Positions 7,475-16,637 are shown, numbered from the stretch's first letter. The stretch: 64,000 nucleotides of DNA from Staphylococcus durrellii (GCF_015594545.1 NZ_JADIIO010000001.1:2478725-2542724), one strand, 5' to 3'. Program-made: numbers and translations. The notes: a model not told the origin generated them from the letters alone.

Positions 7475-8888
7475 TTTTTCTGAAGCCAAGCGTAAAGAAG
7501 CTACTCAAAAGTACAATATTATAAAACCTTTTATCCTAGGCGAACAATCTTTATCAACCATTTCAAAAAGTAAAGGTATTGCATTAAGCACCCTTTATAG
7601 GTGGAATAAGTTATATAAAGAACATGGGCTTAAAGGGTTAATTTATACGACAAGAGCCGATAAAGGAACACGTAAAATAGAGCCAAATATAATTGACAAA
7701 ATTGAACGTCTTACACTTAAGAATAAAAGAAATAGTATTGCTACAGTTCATAGGAAAATCGCTAATTATTGTATAGAGAATAATTTTGATAAACCCAGCT
7801 ATAAACAAGTTTATAGTGTTATTAAAGCAATGCCTAAGTCTGTTATTGATTTCTCTCACAAAGGTGAAAAATATTATCAAAATAAGTACGATTTAATACA
7901 AATAAGAGAATCCTCAAGACCCAATGAAATATGGCAAGCCGACCATACTTTGCTAGATATTTATATATTAGATCAAAAAGGTAATATCAATAGACCATGG
8001 CTAACCATTATTATGGATGACTATAGTCGTGCAATTGCAGGCTACTTTATAAGTTTTGATGCTCCTAATGCTCAAAATACAGCATTAACACTACACCAAG
8101 CAATATGGAATAAGAATAATACCAATTGGCCAGTATGTGGTATACCCGAAAAATTCTACACAGATCATGGGAGTGACTTTACCTCGCATCACATGGAACA
8201 AGTCGCTATTGATTTGAAAATTAACTTGATGTTTTCGAAAGTTGGTGTCCCTCGTGGTCGCGGGAAAATAGAACGTTTTTTTCAGACAGTTAACCAAACT
8301 TTCTTAGAACAACTTCCTGGATATATAAACAATAATGATACTCCTAGCGATTTAATAGATTTTCAAAATTTCGAAGAAAAATTACGATACTTTTTAATTG
8401 AAGATTATAATCAAAAAGAGCACAGTGCTATCCAGAGCACTCCTATCAATCGGTGGAACAGTAATCATTTTTTCCCTAATATGCCAAGCAGTTTAGAACA
8501 ACTTGATTTATTATTATTAGAAATACCTAAATCTAGAAAAATTCATTCAGATGGCATTCATTTTCAAGGCTTTAGATACAGTAATACAAACCTAGCTGCT
8601 TATGTAGGTGAGTATGTATTAATTCGTTATAATCCCAATGATATGGCTGAAATACGCGTTTTTTATAGAGATGAGTTTCTTTGTACAGCTATATGTCCAG
8701 AAATAGCTAATTATTCAATTGATATAAAAGATATACAACACGCACGTAGTCAGAGAAGAAAACATTTAAAACAAAATATTGCTAGTCCAAGCACCACTGA
8801 TTTAATTAAGGAAGAAAAAGATTATGGTTATTCACCTCAAGAAACGACTAAAAACGTCAAAAAATTAAAGAGGTATCATAATGACTAA
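7446..8888 (+). CDS. Tn552-family DDE transposase (p480)
   Basis: The protein is 480 residues from the ATG at 7446, the same as p480 of Tn552. An N-terminal helix-turn-helix (STISKSKGIALSTLYRW) is followed by an rve integrase core with the catalytic triad visible in WQADHTLLD, FYTDHGSDF and GRGKIERFF, then a C-terminal Mu-type beta-barrel region. AGGAAG precedes this start; an upstream in-frame ATG would lie deep inside the resolvase gene. It needs the p271 ATPase for target choice. No disruption is visible. Confidence 0.93.
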   Translation: MKNKEKYLTNFSEAKRKEATQKYNIIKPFILGEQSLSTISKSKGIALSTLYRWNKLYKEHGLKGLIYTTRADKGTRKIEPNIIDKIERLTLKNKRNSIATVHRKIANYCIENNFDKPSYKQVYSVIKAMPKSVIDFSHKGEKYYQNKYDLIQIRESSRPNEIWQADHTLLDIYILDQKGNINRPWLTIIMDDYSRAIAGYFISFDAPNAQNTALTLHQAIWNKNNTNWPVCGIPEKFYTDHGSDFTSHHMEQVAIDLKINLMFSKVGVPRGRGKIERFFQTVNQTFLEQLPGYINNNDTPSDLIDFQNFEEKLRYFLIEDYNQKEHSAIQSTPINRWNSNHFFPNMPSSLEQLDLLLLEIPKSRKIHSDGIHFQGFRYSNTNLAAYVGEYVLIRYNPNDMAEIRVFYRDEFLCTAICPEIANYSIDIKDIQHARSQRRKHLKQNIASPSTTDLIKEEKDYGYSPQETTKNVKKLKRYHND

Positions 8889-9696
8889 AAATCAGAATTT
8901 TATTGAAACGAAAGAGTATAAACGGTTTGCTGAATTTTGCGACGCTTGTATTAAATATCAATATATTGGTATCTGTTATGGTCAGCCTGGTGTCGGAAAA
9001 ACTTTATCTTCAAGATATTATACAAATTGGGATACTATTGAAAAACAAGTTAATCATAGAGGTTGGGAAGATTTAGCTAGTAAAACGACAGATGATATTT
9101 TATCAGTAGATAAGATATTCTATACTGCTCCTGCTGAAAAACAAACAAGATTAAGCAATGAACTATATAGCATTAGTGCAAGTATTGATTTAGGTCAAAA
9201 ATTACATGTCGTAAATAAGTACGGCCACGATCATAGTAAACATTATAGTGAGACATTTAAATATATTAACCTAATCATAATAGATGAAATTGATAGGCTT
9301 AAAGTACAACATTTAGAACAATTAAGAGCTATCTATGATGAACGTAATTTAGCGATGATATTTATTGGTATGCCGGGCATAGAGAAAAAACTATCTCGTT
9401 ATCCCCAACTATATTCGCGTATAGGTTTTGCACATGAATTTGATAATCTAAGTAAAGATGAGACACATCACATATTAGAATATAAATGGCAAGATTTAGG
9501 ATTTGATTTAAAACTGGAAGATTTTACAGATTATGAGGCAATAACAACGATTATTAAGATTACAAAAGGGAACTTTAGGCTGATTCATCGCTTATTTGCG
9601 CAAATAGACAGAATTATGGATATAAATGGTTTAGATAAAATAAGTACAGAAGTCGTAGAAACAGCTAGAGATAGTTTAGTTATTGGTATTCGTTAG
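8881..9696 (+). CDS. Tn552-family transposition ATPase (p271, MuB/TniB-like)
   Basis: This 271-residue AAA+ ATPase has Walker A in YGQPGVGKT (residues 33-41) and Walker B in LIIIDEIDRL, followed by a sensor region (IFIGMPGIEKKL). The length equals p271 of Tn552. It overlaps the transposase gene by eight bases, giving translational coupling. Proteins of this type bind target DNA and recruit the transposase. Two decayed copies are present in this window (27176-27500 minus and 30685-31360 plus). A terminator and the transposon end follow. Confidence 0.92.
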   Translation: MTKNQNFIETKEYKRFAEFCDACIKYQYIGICYGQPGVGKTLSSRYYTNWDTIEKQVNHRGWEDLASKTTDDILSVDKIFYTAPAEKQTRLSNELYSISASIDLGQKLHVVNKYGHDHSKHYSETFKYINLIIIDEIDRLKVQHLEQLRAIYDERNLAMIFIGMPGIEKKLSRYPQLYSRIGFAHEFDNLSKDETHHILEYKWQDLGFDLKLEDFTDYEAITTIIKITKGNFRLIHRLFAQIDRIMDINGLDKISTEVVETARDSLVIGIR

Positions 9697-9700
9697 TAGA

Positions 9701-9737
9701 AAAGCACCGTACTCTATTAAAGTGTACGGTGCTTTTT
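9701..9737 (+). terminator. Terminator of the transposition genes
   Basis: Complementary arms AAAAGCACCGTAC and GTACGGTGCTTTTT with a short loop follow the p271 stop codon. Equivalent hairpins follow the degraded p271 copies near 27140-27172 and 31362-31397. Confidence 0.85.
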
Positions 9738-9783
9738 CCCATTTATTAGATAAAACCATTCTCATATAGCAAGTAAAGTGACA
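9738..9783 (-). repeat. Right terminal inverted repeat of the cst transposon
   Basis: Read inward from 9783 the sequence is TGTCACTTTACTTGCTATAT, then GAGAATGG and TCTAATAAATGGG. It matches the end motifs at 31398-31443 and 27091-27136. It marks the border with the mercury-resistance region, whose base composition differs sharply. Confidence 0.75.
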
Positions 9784-9941
9784 AGAATCCACTTTCTCGC
9801 TTTATTAACTCCCCGATATAGGCACAAGCAATTGATCTTTTTATTTATTTGGTTTCCCATAAAATTGGTTTCACTAGATAGAGCTTCGGTTACAGGACAT
9901 CATCGTAAGGCCAAGATTGACGCAGGCGTAATTGCCTAAGA

Positions 9942-10592
9942 TTAAATGTTACAACAGGACCCATTAGTAGGTCCTGACTCCTCATAACGCGCTCCCAAAT
10001 GGCGACCCAGTTCAAAGGCATCTTCAACGGGCAAAACGCTCGACTCAGGGTGTTGGTTAAGCCAGTCTTGGGCTGCACTCGGTGAACTGAAAAAGTGAAC
10101 GTCGTTACAGAAGGCCGACCGAACCGAGGCCATTTCATCTGGTGTAACAATCGAGACAACGGCTGTTGAAGGCTCGACGCTTACAACGCGGTCCGGTTCC
10201 ACCGTCAACCGTACGGACTTACCGGTGCCGTGACAAGGCGAAGCGATGTGGACCGTCCGGCCGATGAGTGCTGGGAACATAAGTGTGTCAAGGGCGCACC
10301 ATGCATATAGTTGCTTCCCATCAACCTCGAAGCGATGGGGGGTAGGGACCAGTGTGAGGCCATAACCGACGACACGGCCCTGCTCATCAAGTTCCACACT
10401 AGGTAGAGTCTGTAGGACTTGCTTAACTTCCTCGACGGGCTTCCCGGTCTCCGCCGCGATGTCCTCAACGGGGACTGGATCGCCCTCCGCCAGCATTTTT
10501 AGCAACGGACGGAATAACCACTCCATAGAGACGGCTTCCCCTTGATCAAAAGTTTGATCAAGTTGGGCTGAGAGTTCTGAAATATTTTTCAT
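9942..10592 (-). CDS. merB: Organomercurial lyase MerB
   Basis: The 216-residue enzyme cleaves the carbon-mercury bond of organomercurials, releasing Hg(II) for MerA. The catalytic cysteines and aspartate are visible: C99 and D102 in [12 protein letters not shown] and C162 in [10 protein letters not shown]. It lies immediately downstream of merA, as in plasmid pI258. Its G+C is clearly higher than that of neighbouring staphylococcal genes, suggesting an origin in another Firmicute. AGGAGG precedes the ATG. Confidence 0.95.
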   Translation of the reverse strand: MKNISELSAQLDQTFDQGEAVSMEWLFRPLLKMLAEGDPVPVEDIAAETGKPVEEVKQVLQTLPSVELDEQGRVVGYGLTLVPTPHRFEVDGKQLYAWCALDTLMFPALIGRTVHIASPCHGTGKSVRLTVEPDRVVSVEPSTAVVSIVTPDEMASVRSAFCNDVHFFSSPSAAQDWLNQHPESSVLPVEDAFELGRHLGARYEESGPTNGSCCNI

Positions 10593-10673
10593 AAGCTTAT
10601 TCCTCCTTGTATTTTCTCCACTTCATTGTTTTAAGTGCCTCCTGCAACATAGCATTAGAATCAAAAGGAACCA

Positions 10674-12317
10674 TTAGCCTGCACAACAAGATAATTTCGA
10701 TACGTCTTTATCAAACGTCAAGGCTGCAAGCTTTAATCCTTCAGCCATCGTTAAATAAGGCGCAAAGCTATCCGTAAGGTCTTCAATGGTCAATCCAAAT
10801 TGAACCGCTAACGTTGCCGCATAAATCACATCTCCAGCATTTTCACTCACAATGTGCGCCCCGATCAATTTCTGGGTTTGGGCGTTGACTACAAGTTTAT
10901 AGACCCCTGTTGTTTCGTGATTGACTAAGGCCCGCGGTACAGCGTCCAACGGAAGGACCGATGTTTTGACATCGTAACCTTTTTCTTTTGCCTGTTGTTC
11001 AGTCAAGCCGACTGTGGCGATCGATGGATTGGTGAAGGTTACGCCGGGAACAAAGCGAAGATCGATTTTGCGTTTCGCTAGACCCAACGCATTATTTGCC
11101 ACAATCCCGCCTTCATAAGCTACAACATAAACGAATTGCGGACCGAGGGTCACATCGCCCGCGGCATATATTCGGTTATTCGACGTTTGCAAATATTCAT
11201 TGGTCAGCACTTCGCCTTTTTTCCCTGTTTTCACACCTGCTGATTCAAGGTTTAAAGTCTCTGTGTTCGGCTTTCTTCCTGTTGCCACGAGGACTTGATC
11301 GGCTTCGATGACTTGTTCTTGACCGTTCACTTCAATATAAATGCTTGTCGACTTACCGTTTTGCTCAACCTTTTGATAAGTGACCCCAGTGATCAGGTTA
11401 AGTCCTTGCTCAGTTAAGGATTCATCGATGGCTTCGGAAATTTCAGGATCGTAGGTTTTAAACAGACGCTCGCTTCTTTGCATGAGAGTCACTTCTGTTC
11501 CGAGGTTGTGAAACATTTGACCTAATTCCGCTGCGATATAGCCAGAACCGATCACTGCCAATCGTTGTGGAACCTCTTTTAATTCGAGTGCGGATGTACT
11601 TGTTAAATAATCAACCTCATTCATTCCCGGGATTTCCGGAACAGCCGGAGAAGCCCCCGTTGCGATTAAAAAGCTTTTAGACGTGATGTTTTGTCCATTC
11701 ACTTGTATCGTCTTATCGTCGATAAACGAGGCCTCGCCACGAATGAGATCAAATCCATATTCTTCGATCAAGTCTATATATTTTTCTTGACGCATTTGAC
11801 TGACTAATCCATCTTTTTGTTCGGTCAATTGGGCAAGGTCCGCAGCACCGGTACTCGTTTGAAGTCCGGTAAACGGATTGTTTTGGGCGAGACCGTTTAT
11901 TTCACCGGCACGAAGCATGGTTTTTGACGGTACACAACCGATGTTAACGCAGGTCCCCCCGACGGTTCCCCGTTCTACCATGGCCACTTTCGCCCCGTTT
12001 TCATTGGCCTTGATAGCTGCAGAAAACGCCGCACCGCCGGAACCAATAATCAGAAGATCGTAATCGCCATCCCGATTGAAATCTACACTGTTTTCAGAGG
12101 GCTGGCTTTCTTCCTCTCCGGGTTGATAGCCGGCTGCCGAAATATTTTGCTTAGCCTTTTCGATCTGATCATCGCTGAGTTCAAAAATGGCCTCACCGCG
12201 TCGGAAATCGGCCGAAACATCTTTAGCTCCGGCTTGTTCCAATGCTTCGGTTACATGTTCTTCACAGCCTGTGCATGTCATGCCTTGAATGGGTATTTTA
12301 TATGAATTTTGAGTCAT
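10674..12317 (-). CDS. merA: Mercuric reductase MerA
   Basis: The 547-residue flavoprotein reduces Hg(II) to volatile Hg(0) with NADPH. In order it has an N-terminal metal-binding domain (GMTCTGC, C15 and C18), the FAD-binding GSGGAAFSA, the redox-active disulfide GGTCVNIGC, an NAD(P)-binding [10 protein letters not shown], and the C-terminal cysteine pair C544-C545 (SCCAG) that delivers Hg(II) to the partner subunit. All are intact. From memory it is essentially the pI258 protein, which a direct comparison could test. It lies between merT-like and merB genes in a single minus-strand operon. Confidence 0.97.
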   Translation of the reverse strand: MTQNSYKIPIQGMTCTGCEEHVTEALEQAGAKDVSADFRRGEAIFELSDDQIEKAKQNISAAGYQPGEEESQPSENSVDFNRDGDYDLLIIGSGGAAFSAAIKANENGAKVAMVERGTVGGTCVNIGCVPSKTMLRAGEINGLAQNNPFTGLQTSTGAADLAQLTEQKDGLVSQMRQEKYIDLIEEYGFDLIRGEASFIDDKTIQVNGQNITSKSFLIATGASPAVPEIPGMNEVDYLTSTSALELKEVPQRLAVIGSGYIAAELGQMFHNLGTEVTLMQRSERLFKTYDPEISEAIDESLTEQGLNLITGVTYQKVEQNGKSTSIYIEVNGQEQVIEADQVLVATGRKPNTETLNLESAGVKTGKKGEVLTNEYLQTSNNRIYAAGDVTLGPQFVYVVAYEGGIVANNALGLAKRKIDLRFVPGVTFTNPSIATVGLTEQQAKEKGYDVKTSVLPLDAVPRALVNHETTGVYKLVVNAQTQKLIGAHIVSENAGDVIYAATLAVQFGLTIEDLTDSFAPYLTMAEGLKLAALTFDKDVSKLSCCAG

Positions 12318-12374
12318 TTGAATCCCTCTTTCTATTTAAAGTTTGATAGACAGTTCTGTACATTTATCTCATAT

Positions 12375-12701
12375 TTATCTTGTCTCATGTTTCCGATCCA
12401 CGTTCTCTGGAGGCGTACAGCAATCCGTTTTATTTTTTGTTTTTCCATTGCCTTCAGGAGAATTGTATTTGTTCTTCAACAACTTGCTGAGGATCAGAGC
12501 AATCATAACAATGGCCAATGCTGCAAAAATGCCGGTCAACCACCAATTTCCTGTCGCACCAGCAAAGAGGGCACCAATACCTGTGCTCCCTAATGCAACA
12601 AGGAGAATCGGTCCTGCGCAACAAAGTAAAGGAACCAATAATATTCCGAAAAAGGCCCAAACACCCCAGCGGTTACCTTTCGAGCGATTCTCATCCATCA
12701 T
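12375..12701 (-). CDS. MerT-like mercury uptake membrane protein
   Basis: This is a small membrane protein of about 108 residues with a transmembrane segment carrying a vicinal cysteine pair (LLCCAGPILLV), a second segment (WWLTGIFAALAIVMIALIL) and a C-terminal DCCTPP motif. This is the pattern of MerT-type transporters that pass Hg(II) to cytosolic MerA. I prefer the tandem ATG-ATG near 12701 because AAGGGTGAG lies just upstream; longer readings to 12746 lack a ribosome-binding site. It is upstream of merA in the same operon, matching ORF5 of the pI258 mer operon. Confidence 0.85.
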   Translation of the reverse strand: MMDENRSKGNRWGVWAFFGILLVPLLCCAGPILLVALGSTGIGALFAGATGNWWLTGIFAALAIVMIALILSKLLKNKYNSPEGNGKTKNKTDCCTPPENVDRKHETR

Positions 12702-12833
12702 TCTCACCCTTTCTAAAAAAAATTTTATTCTTTGGTTAAGGTACATACATGGCCTATAGCCTAACTTGAAATTTGTTCGTTTAGCTTTTTTACATCTTTC
12801 ATCTATTTTTTGTTACACCTGATCGGTTGGATT

Positions 12834-13514
12834 TTAAAATGTCCAAATGCCACCAGAACCGAAAGACCAGTAATAAGCCATGTACAAACCGGAGAGGAAA
12901 ATCACAACAGCTGCTATTTTTTGGATAGAACCCATATAGTTGTGCAGAAACTTCTGTACCAATTGTCGTGAAATCAATGAGACCATCGTGATCGCTGTCA
13001 CCACAATTCCCATACCAAGGGAGTAGATGATGAACTTGATGATCACGGCCGTTACGCTATTGTCATTCAGCGATGCAGAGACCACCAACATAAAGGCTGG
13101 CAAGGTACAACCAAGTGATGTCACGGCATAGGCTATTCCGTAAAAATAGATAGACCATTTCCCTGGCTTGACTTGAAAAGATCCTATTTTAATCGGCAAA
13201 TGCTTCCCAAATAGCATGCCCAACCCCAATAAAGCAATGAGTATACCCATAACCAATGAAAGAATCGGAAAAATCCCTGTTAGTGCGCTTCCCAATCCTC
13301 CTATCAACAAACCAGCCAATACAAAAATCGTTAAAAACCCCGTGGTCATCGCTCCACCAAGCCCTAATCCTTTAAAAATTGCATAGCGGAACGAATGATC
13401 CTTTGTTTCGCCTCCAATTAAATAGGAGATATAAGAAGGAAGCAAGGCGATACCACAAGGATTAAAGGCCGCAACCATTCCAGCGGTCAGAATGAAGAGA
13501 AACGAAAAACTCAT
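12834..13514 (-). CDS. CcdA-like thiol-disulfide membrane protein of the mer operon
   Basis: This 226-residue protein has about six transmembrane segments, an N-terminal NPCG motif (AAFNPCGIALLPSY) and a second conserved cysteine in SLGCTLPAFML. Both are characteristic of CcdA/DsbD-type electron carriers that move reducing power from cytosolic thioredoxin to the outside. It overlaps the upstream redoxin lipoprotein gene by four bases. The pair likely keeps extracellular thiols reduced for mercury capture. The family and pairing are known; the precise role in mercury resistance is inferred. Confidence 0.85.
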   Translation of the reverse strand: MSFSFLFILTAGMVAAFNPCGIALLPSYISYLIGGETKDHSFRYAIFKGLGLGGAMTTGFLTIFVLAGLLIGGLGSALTGIFPILSLVMGILIALLGLGMLFGKHLPIKIGSFQVKPGKWSIYFYGIAYAVTSLGCTLPAFMLVVSASLNDNSVTAVIIKFIIYSLGMGIVVTAITMVSLISRQLVQKFLHNYMGSIQKIAAVVIFLSGLYMAYYWSFGSGGIWTF

Positions 13515-13996
13515 AATTCCACTCCTATTTGAGTCAACGCTTCTTTTAAATCATCAAAGGACGGTCGAACAGAACGATAGAATACCTCATTTTCAGAATT
13601 GACCAGTACGATCTCTTCCAATTGTTTGACGCCATAGGTATCCGCAATTTCTTTACCATTCTTTAAAACATGGGGCCAATCCCCGCCATAATCCTGTTTA
13701 AATTTCGCAAGGCTTTCTTTTGTATCTGTGTTAGGGTCTAAACTAACTGTGATCAATTGAACATCGTTCGGGTTTAGTTGATGAATTTCCTTAAAGATTT
13801 CCTCATTGTATATACAAGATGGACACCAGGTTGCCATAAAATAAATGAGTGCGGGTTTCTCATTAGGTAGGCTGACTGGATTTCCTTGAATGTCTTGAAC
13901 CTTTGATTCATTCGCGGTATCAGATTCTGCTCCACAAGCTGTTAAACCGATTAACAACACCGTCATTATAGCGGTGAAGGAAATGCGTTTTTTCAT
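13511..13996 (-). CDS. TlpA/ResA-like redoxin lipoprotein
   Basis: The 161-residue protein has a lipoprotein signal (positive start, hydrophobic stretch, lipobox LTAC) followed by a thioredoxin fold with active site WCPSC. It would be anchored outside the membrane and reduced by the CcdA-like protein encoded next to it. It is the first structural gene after merR. Such a redoxin in a mer operon suggests periplasm-like redox handling of Hg(II) or of the cysteines of the transporter. Confidence 0.88.
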   Translation of the reverse strand: MKKRISFTAIMTVLLIGLTACGAESDTANESKVQDIQGNPVSLPNEKPALIYFMATWCPSCIYNEEIFKEIHQLNPNDVQLITVSLDPNTDTKESLAKFKQDYGGDWPHVLKNGKEIADTYGVKQLEEIVLVNSENEVFYRSVRPSFDDLKEALTQIGVEL

Positions 13997-14012
13997 TCAA
14001 ATCTTCCCCCAT

Positions 14013-14420
14013 TTATTTATCAGGCCCTCCCATTAACGTTTCAATAATAGGACAGGTATACATCGCCTTTTCATCTGGACACTTTTCTTTTAATTCCTCT
14101 AATAACCGTTGGATTCGTAACAAATCCTGCACTTTCCGCTCGATTTCTTTGGTTTTTTGAACGGTAAAGGCGTACATATCTTTACATCTCTCCCCATCTT
14201 GATCAACCACACCAAACAACAGGTGGATTTCCTTTAGCGAGAAATCCAATTCCTTCATTTGTTTAATAAACCGTACCCGATCTGCTGTTTCCTCTGAATA
14301 TATTCGATACCCTGATTCGTTTCTGGGAGGCCCGGCTATCAATCCTTTCCGCTCGTAATACCGAACGGTTTCTTTATTCACATCACACGCTTTAGCCAAT
14401 TCACTGATTTTCATCCCCAT
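14013..14420 (-). CDS. merR: Mercury-responsive regulator MerR
   Basis: The 135-residue MerR-family protein has an N-terminal winged helix ([24 protein letters not shown]), a dimerisation helix, and the three Hg(II)-binding cysteines ([23 protein letters not shown]). It both represses and, with mercury bound, activates the operator-promoter at 14439-14470. It is the first gene of the operon. Starting at MGMKISEL (14420) or at the ATG two codons later cannot be resolved; GGTGAT is upstream. Confidence 0.95.
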   Translation of the reverse strand: MGMKISELAKACDVNKETVRYYERKGLIAGPPRNESGYRIYSEETADRVRFIKQMKELDFSLKEIHLLFGVVDQDGERCKDMYAFTVQKTKEIERKVQDLLRIQRLLEELKEKCPDEKAMYTCPIIETLMGGPDK

Positions 14421-14438
14421 ATTATCACCTCAATAAAA

Positions 14439-14470
14439 AGTATAAACCCTGTACCATAGTACACGGTCAA
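14439..14470 (-). promoter_or_regulatory. MerR-controlled mer promoter
   Basis: On the minus strand, TTGACC (-35) and TATACT (-10) are separated by 20 bases, the overlong spacer that requires MerR untwisting. The dyad GTACTATGGTAC lies in the spacer. It drives merR and the whole mer operon. Confidence 0.9.
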
Positions 14471-14513
14471 GTCATACATTATTTTTTCTTTTATAGAATA
14501 ATCTTATAAAATA

Positions 14514-14613
14514 GGTCAGATAAAAAACCTTATTTATCAAGTGTTCACATAAGCTTTTTTAGAAGTTTAAGAATAAAGATATCTGCTCTTCACGCCAAGA
14601 AGCCACATTCTTC
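14514..14613. repeat. Direct repeat A flanking the second disulfide reductase
   Basis: About 100 bases here and at 16378-16472 share blocks such as ACCTTATTTATCAAGTGTT, AATAAAGATAT and TGCTCTTCACG in the same order and orientation. The copies have diverged, so this is not a recent duplication. They bracket the reductase gene at 14720-16066. A hairpin (14601-14630, AGCCACATT with an imperfect complement) overlaps this copy. Confidence 0.7.
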
Positions 14614-14719
14614 CGTTGAAAAATGCGGCTGTCAAAAAAGTTATTTTCTTTTTGATTCTAAGATCATATAACAAGATTAGACGATAAAGTGGTTTATAAA
14701 CATCTCACAAAACGCAAAC

Positions 14720-16066
14720 TTACAACATGTGTGCAATGTCCGAAGCTGCCGTTGGATAGGCAAATATCATTTGTTTCAATTCTTTGGTTGAAATTCCAAA
14801 GCGAATGGCTGTTGCAAAGTGGTTAATTAGTTCATCGGCTTCATTACTAATCAAATGAGCACCGACAACTTGATCACTATCCTCGTCAATTAGCACTTTA
14901 AACGCAGCAAAACCTTCATTTGTCCGTTTATACGTAAACCAATCGGAAATGTTTTTATGCTTTACTTTAATATTCCGGCCAGAATTTTTGGCTTCCTCTT
15001 CGCTCATACCCACCGATGCCATTTTCGGAACGGTGAAGACAGCAGATGGAATAACAGGGTATTCAATCTTTCTGCTGTTTCCTTTCAATAAATTAGATGC
15101 TACGATATGGGAATCTGCACTGGCTACAGGTGTGAGAGGCAATCCATCCGTTGCTGCAGCATCTCCAGCTGCATAAACGTTCGGGTTACTTACACTTTGC
15201 AAATACTCATTAACATGGACACCATGTTTTTTCCTTTCTATGTTCCCTTTTTCAAGATTCACATCTAAGGCAGGGACCCGTCCAGCTCCATGAATAACAA
15301 TGTCTGCTTCCAACCGAGTTATATCCTCTTTTTTTCGAGCGTACACATGAAACTTTCCTTGTTCTTTTTCAATGGATTCAACGGAATGTTGAAGATGTAC
15401 CTGTATGCCAATCTCTTTCGACTTTTCTAAAAGGATATCTACAAGGCCTACATCAAAATTCTCCAAAGGTCTTTGACCTCGATGGATAATGTGAACTTCT
15501 GATCCAGCGCGTGCTGCGATGTGAGCAAATTCAAACGAAATATACCCACCACCAACAAAGACGATTCTTTGTGGTAATTCATCCAACTCCAAAAACTCAT
15601 CACTATAAGTAAGATGTTCTTCTCCTTGTATGGGCAAAGGGGTAGGTTTCGCACCACTAGCAATCAAGAAATGCTTCCCTTCGAGCCTTTCTTGATCGAC
15701 TTCAAGTTGGTCCTCACTAATGAAAGATGCTTTGCCATGATACGTATCGATTCCCTGTTTATTCAATGCTTGTTCTTTTTTCTCCGGTACATGATCTGTA
15801 AAGGTTCTTTTAAAGCTCATAAGATCTTTCCAGTTGATGGAGGCTTCTGACGGTACTCCGTTCCTAGCCATTCGTTTGTTCCAATCGATGAGCTCGGCCG
15901 CACCATGTAAAACTTTTTTTGGGTCACATCCACGTAGCGCACACGTGCCCCCAAACGGCCTGTCATCTATCATAGCTACACTCCAGCCGGCTTTATTGCA
16001 TTTTGCTGCTGTGATTGACCCCGCAGAACCTGTACCAATCACAATAAGATCGTATTTCTTTGTCAT
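14720..16066 (-). CDS. Mercuric-reductase-like FAD/NAD(P) disulfide oxidoreductase
   Basis: The protein of about 448 residues belongs to the class I pyridine-nucleotide disulfide oxidoreductases. It has the FAD motif GTGSAGSITAA, the redox disulfide in GGTCALRGCDPKK, an NAD-binding GGGYISFEFA and the second FAD motif VYAAGDAAA. It lacks the N-terminal HMA domain and C-terminal cysteine pair of MerA, and the usual glutathione reductase or dihydrolipoamide dehydrogenase HPT/E pair is altered (end AYPTAASDIAHML). I chose the second ATG after AGGAGG. It may regenerate a thiol or reduce mercury or electrophiles. A MerR-type half-operator upstream suggests mercury control. Confidence 0.75.
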   Translation of the reverse strand: MTKKYDLIVIGTGSAGSITAAKCNKAGWSVAMIDDRPFGGTCALRGCDPKKVLHGAAELIDWNKRMARNGVPSEASINWKDLMSFKRTFTDHVPEKKEQALNKQGIDTYHGKASFISEDQLEVDQERLEGKHFLIASGAKPTPLPIQGEEHLTYSDEFLELDELPQRIVFVGGGYISFEFAHIAARAGSEVHIIHRGQRPLENFDVGLVDILLEKSKEIGIQVHLQHSVESIEKEQGKFHVYARKKEDITRLEADIVIHGAGRVPALDVNLEKGNIERKKHGVHVNEYLQSVSNPNVYAAGDAAATDGLPLTPVASADSHIVASNLLKGNSRKIEYPVIPSAVFTVPKMASVGMSEEEAKNSGRNIKVKHKNISDWFTYKRTNEGFAAFKVLIDEDSDQVVGAHLISNEADELINHFATAIRFGISTKELKQMIFAYPTAASDIAHML

Positions 16067-16123
16067 CATTATCCTCCTCACAGAAATCACTCTTTAATAA
16101 GTTTCCCTTGTTTTTATCTAACG

Positions 16124-16150
16124 AAACCCTGTACCTCATCCACAGTTTGA
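16124..16150 (-). promoter_or_regulatory. Possible MerR-like operator of the second reductase
   Basis: On the minus strand the segment reads GAGGTACAGGGTTTCG, sharing GGTACAGGGTTT with the bona fide mer promoter but lacking its left half-site. It lies about 60 bases upstream of the gene. It suggests, without proof, co-regulation by MerR. Confidence 0.4.
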
Positions 16151-16377
16151 AAAAATCCATCATCTTAACTAAACGGTGGATTCACTGTGTTGTTATCCCG
16201 GACAACATTGTTAAATATATGGCAAGGGGTTCTTTTAAATCTTCTACAGTTAAGCAAATTAACGGCTAATGTCGCCTCGTTGTATCGCAAATCACATTTT
16301 GATTTTCGGATACAGTTTAAGTTAATTAACTTATCATTTTGACAAACTGAATAGAAACTTATAATACTTCCAACAGA

Positions 16378-16472
16378 GATCAGATGAAAACCTTATTTAT
16401 CAAGTGTTGGCATAGGTTTTTTAAACAGTGACAATAAAGATATTTGCTCTTCACGTCACGAAGCCGCATTCC
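16378..16472. repeat. Direct repeat B flanking the second disulfide reductase
   Basis: This is the partner of the repeat at 14514-14613. Its right edge coincides with the truncated 3' end of the small gene at 16473-16637, so the edge of the mercury island probably lies here. Confidence 0.7.
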
Positions 16473-16637
16473 TCATATAAAGAATTCCAAACAAAACAAA
16501 TCTTTCAACATAGATTTAGGTAACCAGGTAAACCAGGTACCACCGACCATATCACGAGGCATTGTTATTAATGCCGCCTTATCTGTTTCACGAACTACTA
16601 AACCTTTATGAACATACGAATTTATATATGAACTCAT
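16473..16637 (-). CDS. Small protein of unknown family, probably 3'-truncated
   Basis: The peptide of about 54 residues starts MSSYINSYVHKGLVVRETDK and ends LPKSMLKDLFCLEFFI. AAAGG lies nine bases before the chosen ATG; a longer in-frame start exists upstream. The first 45 residues look like a normal small cytoplasmic protein, whereas the tail runs into the edge of repeat B at 16472 and is probably foreign. I do not recognise a functional family. Confidence 0.4.
   Translation of the reverse strand: MSSYINSYVHKGLVVRETDKAALITMPRDMVGGTWFTWLPKSMLKDLFCLEFFI

Larger units (their letters stand above)
3045..9783 (+). mobile_element. Tn552-family transposon carrying the cst persulfide-detoxification genes
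   Basis: The right end (about 9738-9783) reads inward TGTCACTTTACTTG then TATGAGAAT and an ATTTATTAG-type motif, as in Tn552-type terminal repeats. The left end (from about 3045) is a diverged match: TGCCATT, TTTGAGAATG, ATAAATAAGAAAGAG. It aligns with the ends at 29343 and 16940. Between them lie tauE, cstR, cstA, cstB, a resolvase, p480 and p271, about 6.7 kb in all. The transposition genes are intact and match the reported Tn552 protein lengths (480 and 271 residues). The beta-lactamase cargo of Tn552 is absent. I see no target duplication. Confidence 0.65.

Noticed and set aside
12309..12759. Plus-strand frames opposite the mercury transporter
   Set aside because: They are shadows of the minus-strand gene, which has a clear CC-motif membrane protein and operon context.
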